Assembly (NCBI GenBank): GCA_019322475.1
Contig: JAHWIN010000064.1
Span: 1-9,073 of the forward strand
Direction of reading: 5' to 3'
Length of the DNA stretch: 9,073 nucleotides
Source: Candidatus Woesearchaeota archaeon
Lineage (GTDB): Archaea; Nanobdellota; Nanobdellia; Woesearchaeales; JACPBV01
Part shown: in pieces, positions 6,911-9,073 of the stretch
Numbering within the stretch: position 1 is the first letter of the stretch
Layout of the letters: every line of letters begins with the position of its first letter
The notes under the pieces: generated by a model
Database searches by the model: none
Told to the model about the DNA's origin: nothing
What the model saw: the letters and a program-made list of their open reading frames with translations, nothing else
Translations under genes and position numbers: made by a program

Positions 6911-6923
6911 CATATCATCCAAG

Positions 6924-7142
6924 ATGCAGGTATTTGAAGCTGTTCCTAAACAATGGGGTAATTCAGTAGGCATAACCATACCAAAGGATATAATAAAAAA
7001 AGAGCATATCTGCCCAAAAAGGAAAGCCAGGTTTCTGATAATAGGCTCAGACATGGATGCCCTAAAGAGATCGTTCGGGTCTTTGAAACTGAAGAAACCT
7101 GCCCAGGAAGCCATGGATGAGATTGATGAGGGATATGACTGA
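6924..7142 (+). CDS. vapB: AbrB/SpoVT-fold antitoxin (VapB-type)
   Basis: A 72-aa protein. The N-terminal swapped-hairpin AbrB signature is clear in residues 1-42: VPKQWGNSVGITIPKDII, then a second strand around ARFLIIGS. The C-terminal part, from about 48, has spaced hydrophobics (LKRSFGSLKL) and an acidic end. This is the usual tail that wraps into the toxin's active site. The protein binds the paired PIN toxin and, with it, the operon promoter. It starts at the ATG placed by the TATA box (leaderless) and overlaps the toxin gene. Family assignment rests on the WGNSVGITIPK motif and the PIN neighbour. Confidence 0.93.
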   Translation: MQVFEAVPKQWGNSVGITIPKDIIKKEHICPKRKARFLIIGSDMDALKRSFGSLKLKKPAQEAMDEIDEGYD

Positions 7143-7509
7143 AACAAAGATATTTCTGGCAGACACCTATGCCCTGATTGAGATACTAGGTGGCAACACG
7201 AACTACAAGCCTTATATGGGCCATATACTGATAACTACAAGGTTTAACCTTGTTGAGCTCTATTATCATTTTCTGCATGATTACGATAAAGAAACTGCGG
7301 ATAGGTACCTTAGGCTGTACTCTAAATTTGTGGTTCCTGTCTCTTACAGCAGCATCAGGTTCGGGATGCAGTTTAAACTGGAGCATAGGAAAGAAAAAGT
7401 CAGCTATGTTGATTGTATAGGATATGCCCTTGCCCTGGAGCTGGGAATCAGGTTTCTTACAGGGGATGGGAAATTTGAGGATAAGCATAATGTCGAGTTT
7501 GTCAAGTGA
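7135..7509 (+). CDS. vapC: PIN-domain ribonuclease toxin (VapC-type)
   Basis: A 124-aa PIN-domain protein, normal for VapC. The acidic metal-binding residues are all visible: Asp10 (FLADTYALIEIL), Glu41 (FNLVELYYHF), Asp93 (SYVDCIGYALA) and Asp111 (FLTGDGKFE). Nothing suggests inactivation. VapC toxins cleave RNA (often tRNA or rRNA) in a Mg2+-dependent way and are held inactive by VapB; the target here cannot be read from sequence. The start is uncertain. In-frame ATGs occur at 7117, 7126 and 7135. I prefer 7135 because it gives the usual short N-terminus before the first strand and has GAGGG just upstream. It overlaps the antitoxin gene by eight bases. Oligo-T tracts follow the stop. Confidence 0.93.
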   Translation: MTETKIFLADTYALIEILGGNTNYKPYMGHILITTRFNLVELYYHFLHDYDKETADRYLRLYSKFVVPVSYSSIRFGMQFKLEHRKEKVSYVDCIGYALALELGIRFLTGDGKFEDKHNVEFVK

Positions 7510-7517
7510 ATGGTAGA

Positions 7518-7600
7518 TTTTTCTTAACACTTGTTTATTATTTTTGAATTAATACATCTTTTTATTTTATATTAATTTGATATTTTTAGATTTTTGTTTT
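7518..7600 (+). terminator. Oligo-T tracts downstream of vapC
   Basis: The spacer after vapC holds several T-runs on the + strand: 7518-7522, 7541-7545, 7559-7563, 7583-7587 and 7591-7600. There is no stable hairpin, which fits archaeal intrinsic termination at oligo-T stretches. They separate the vapBC operon from the regulator operon that starts at 7677. Confidence 0.55.
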
Positions 7601-7624
7601 ATATTTATTTACTTTGTAATAGAA

Positions 7625-7638
7625 ATATTTAAATATAA
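7625..7638 (+). promoter_or_regulatory. TATA box and palindrome of the wHTH/membrane operon
   Basis: TTTAAATATAA serves as the TATA box and sits in a perfect 12-bp palindrome, ATATTTAAATAT (7625-7636). The expected start is near 7660, leaving a leader of about 15 nt without SD. The same TATA-like string occurs at P1 of the RHH operon (3350-3360). Confidence 0.5.
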
Positions 7639-7655
7639 GTAAATAAATTATTGAT

Positions 7656-7670
7656 AAATATTAGATATTT
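7656..7670 (+). promoter_or_regulatory. Inverted repeat, candidate operator for the wHTH regulator
   Basis: AAATAT-TAG-ATATTT is a perfect 6-bp inverted repeat with a 3-base spacer. It covers the predicted transcription start and lies six bases before the ATG. A smaller inverted repeat, AATAA-A-TTATT, lies at 7642-7652. A winged-helix dimer would suit such a site for autorepression; this is inference, as the spacer is very A+T-rich. Confidence 0.4.
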
Positions 7671-7676
7671 TTAAGA

Positions 7677-8204
7677 ATGATATCATTAAGCAAGAACGAG
7701 TTTAATGTAATCGGGTTTTTGATTAGAAACTTCTCTAAGAGATTTACTATAAGGAACGTCGCTTCTAAGATAGGGATTACGGCTGCAGGAGCGCATGCTG
7801 CGCTCAAGAAGCTTGAAGGCAATAGGATAGTTAGGGCTGAGAAGCTGGGGACAGGGCTTTTCTATGAGGTTAATCTTGACGACAAGGCAGCCTTCCATCT
7901 TGCCGCTTTCAGCTTGTTGAGGCATTTTGAGATTAAGGATATGGATATGGATGAACTGAAGGAGGCAGGCAGGGCTGCTGCCTTTGACGGAAAAAATATC
8001 CTGGTCGTAGCAAACGATAAGGAAAAGGCAAAGGACATATGCTACACCAGCTTTAAGGGCATCAAGGCCATATGCAGGAAGGAAGAGGAGCTTATCGGGG
8101 ACCTGAGGGATGATGAAAGCGAGGCATCAGCCATCTTAAGGAAAGGGAATGTGCTTTTTGGAGAGGAGCTTGTATTATCTGTGATAAAGAGGGCTGTGAG
8201 ATGA
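7677..8204 (+). CDS. Winged-helix regulator with degenerate nucleotidyltransferase-like C-terminus
   Basis: A 175-aa protein. Residues 1-70 form a winged helix-turn-helix: FTIRNVASKIGIT (helix 2 and turn), a recognition helix from about 35 to 48 (AAGAHAALKKLEGN), and a wing around 52-66. The C-terminal part (about 97-175) resembles the second half of MNT-type nucleotidyltransferases found fused to such wHTH domains: a strand ILVVAND followed by KEKAKDI, a GIKAI strand, an acidic EEEL helix, then ILRKGNVLFGEELVLSVI. The catalytic GS..G and DxD residues expected before ILVV are absent, so transfer activity is unlikely and the part may act in sensing or dimerisation. It starts at the first ATG after the promoter. 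It overlaps the following membrane-protein gene by ATGA, so it probably controls that gene and itself. Confidence 0.88.
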   Translation: MISLSKNEFNVIGFLIRNFSKRFTIRNVASKIGITAAGAHAALKKLEGNRIVRAEKLGTGLFYEVNLDDKAAFHLAAFSLLRHFEIKDMDMDELKEAGRAAAFDGKNILVVANDKEKAKDICYTSFKGIKAICRKEEELIGDLRDDESEASAILRKGNVLFGEELVLSVIKRAVR

Positions 8205-9073
8205 AAAAGCAGGCAAGGATAATCATATTGGCTGTTCTCCTAGCAGTACTTATATCCTTTGGAGCGAATGCTGCATTGACCGATGTTTTCAGGGCAGGGC
8301 TGGGTCCTCTAGAGGATTTCTTCAGCGGAGGGTGGAGGGATTATGAAAAGACTTTGGCCTTTGTAGTGTTCTTTTTCATGTTCTTTTCAGTGTATATGAT
8401 AGGGATGAAAAGCCCTTCCGGAAAGAAGTTCTTCGGTGACAAGCTTTCAAGGCCGCACATGGTCTTTGCATTCACCATTGCGCTGCTCTCTTCTTTTATA
8501 ATAGTTGTGAGCACAAGGTTTGACTGGATCAACCTGAAGTATATAGCATGGTTTTTGCTGGGGTTCCTTGGCTTCTATATACTTTATTCCCTGCTTTCAA
8601 AACTTCTTGGAAAGAAGAAGTTCTGGGCATTTTTGCTTGCGCTGCTCCTCACGCTTTTGCTTCTATGGCTGTTTTGGTATCTTGTAGGGCAGGGAAGGCC
8701 CCTGGAAAGCTTTGGAGGGATAGGGGATTGGTTTGAGGATGTAGGGGCGGGAGATAGGGTAGAGCCAGGTCCGCCTATAGTAGATCCAGGGCAGGCTCAA
8801 CCGCCAGCTGCTCAACCTCCGCCACCTGCTGGAGGCGTGGATGAGGGATGGCTTAATATGGGCAATCTTGGGAAAGGTGGGCTTGGCTTAGGGGGGTTAA
8901 TCATACTTATACTCTTACTGATGTTTTTGAAGAAGAAGAAAGGGCATGTGACACCTCCAGGACAGACAAAAGCTCCTGGAGAAGAGGCGCAAGGAGCAGG
9001 AATTGGCCCTTCACAAGAAGCTGCAAGAACAGCAGCAGGCCAGCCGCCAACTATAGATAATGCTGCTGAAGTC
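8201..9073 (+). CDS. Signal-peptide, multi-TM membrane protein with Pro-rich loop (3' end outside window)
   Basis: The frame is open from ATG 8201 to the window end (291 codons, no stop), so it is a partial gene. The start overlaps the regulator's stop by ATGA, with an SD-like AGAGGG about eight bases upstream. A signal sequence (5-24, ending ANA-A) precedes likely TM segments near 51-69, 87-104, 114-133 and 141-162. A Gly/Pro/Gln-rich exposed stretch (164-212) includes runs of proline, then another TM at about 228-243 followed by KKKK and an Ala/Gly/Pro-rich tail. Lysine-rich loops (70-81, 134-140, 244-247) give the orientation by the positive-inside rule: loops after TM1 and TM3 and the tail are cytosolic. 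No family recognised. The layout resembles the N-terminal part of the 610-aa protein at 3639. The unseen C-terminus may be long. Confidence 0.87.
   Translation, partial: MKKQARIIILAVLLAVLISFGANAALTDVFRAGLGPLEDFFSGGWRDYEKTLAFVVFFFMFFSVYMIGMKSPSGKKFFGDKLSRPHMVFAFTIALLSSFIIVVSTRFDWINLKYIAWFLLGFLGFYILYSLLSKLLGKKKFWAFLLALLLTLLLLWLFWYLVGQGRPLESFGGIGDWFEDVGAGDRVEPGPPIVDPGQAQPPAAQPPPPAGGVDEGWLNMGNLGKGGLGLGGLIILILLLMFLKKKKGHVTPPGQTKAPGEEAQGAGIGPSQEAARTAAGQPPTIDNAAEV

Noticed and set aside
7638..7672. Resemblance of the wHTH promoter to operator array 1 (TATA string followed by AGTAAATAAA, GATAAATATT, AGATATTTTT)
   Set aside because: Only the last two units are 10 bp apart and none keeps the AACT half, so A+T-rich coincidence is more likely than an RHH site.
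8341..8532. Minus-strand 63-codon frame
   Set aside because: Antisense to the membrane-protein gene, with no promoter or recognisable domain.
8548..8736. 62-codon plus-strand frame inside the last membrane-protein gene
   Set aside because: It is out of frame within the long open frame from 8201, which has a signal peptide, TM segments and an SD; the short frame is a shadow.

Overview
The window looks like chromosomal DNA from an archaeon, most likely a DPANN-type lineage (Woesearchaeota/Pacearchaeota-like). This rests on a group II chaperonin (thermosome), archaeal TATA-box promoters, at least two probable leaderless starts, AGG/AGA and ATA codon preference in the conserved genes, an AbrB/PIN toxin-antitoxin pair, and lineage-specific small or membrane proteins with no family I can name. 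The lineage call is inference. All supported genes are on the + strand.

Layout. (1) 1-1722: thermosome subunit gene with its own TATA box and a strong Shine-Dalgarno (SD) site. (2) 1723-3281: a more A+T-rich pair of unrecognised genes, a 364-aa protein with YD-like beta repeats and a 129-aa glycine-rich membrane protein. (3) 3350-6844: a tightly packed operon that begins with two TATA boxes, each followed directly by 10-bp-phased repeats of the small palindrome AGTAACT (four copies, then three). A 53-aa ribbon-helix-helix (RHH) regulator gene, easily missed because it starts with TTG and is probably leaderless, begins inside the last repeat. It overlaps a 610-aa multi-TM protein, which overlaps by ATGA a 458-aa all-helical coiled-coil protein. 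(4) 6890-7509: a VapBC-type toxin-antitoxin operon with an inverted repeat next to its TATA box. (5) 7510-7676: an A+T-rich spacer with oligo-T tracts (terminator zone) and then a promoter with palindromes. (6) 7677-9073: a winged-helix regulator with a C-terminal part resembling a catalytically dead nucleotidyltransferase, overlapping by ATGA a membrane protein that runs off the window end.

How it may work together. The RHH protein is the obvious candidate to bind the phased repeats and repress its own operon, so the membrane/coiled-coil pair would be a self-regulated module. The last operon repeats the logic with another DNA-binding protein in front of another signal-peptide/multi-TM protein. 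The two membrane proteins share a general layout: signal sequence, TM, basic loop, TM, then further TMs and a long soluble or low-complexity tail. They may be parts of one envelope-associated system of unknown function. The VapBC pair sits between the two halves. Nothing in the sequence names the biochemical activity of the membrane system.
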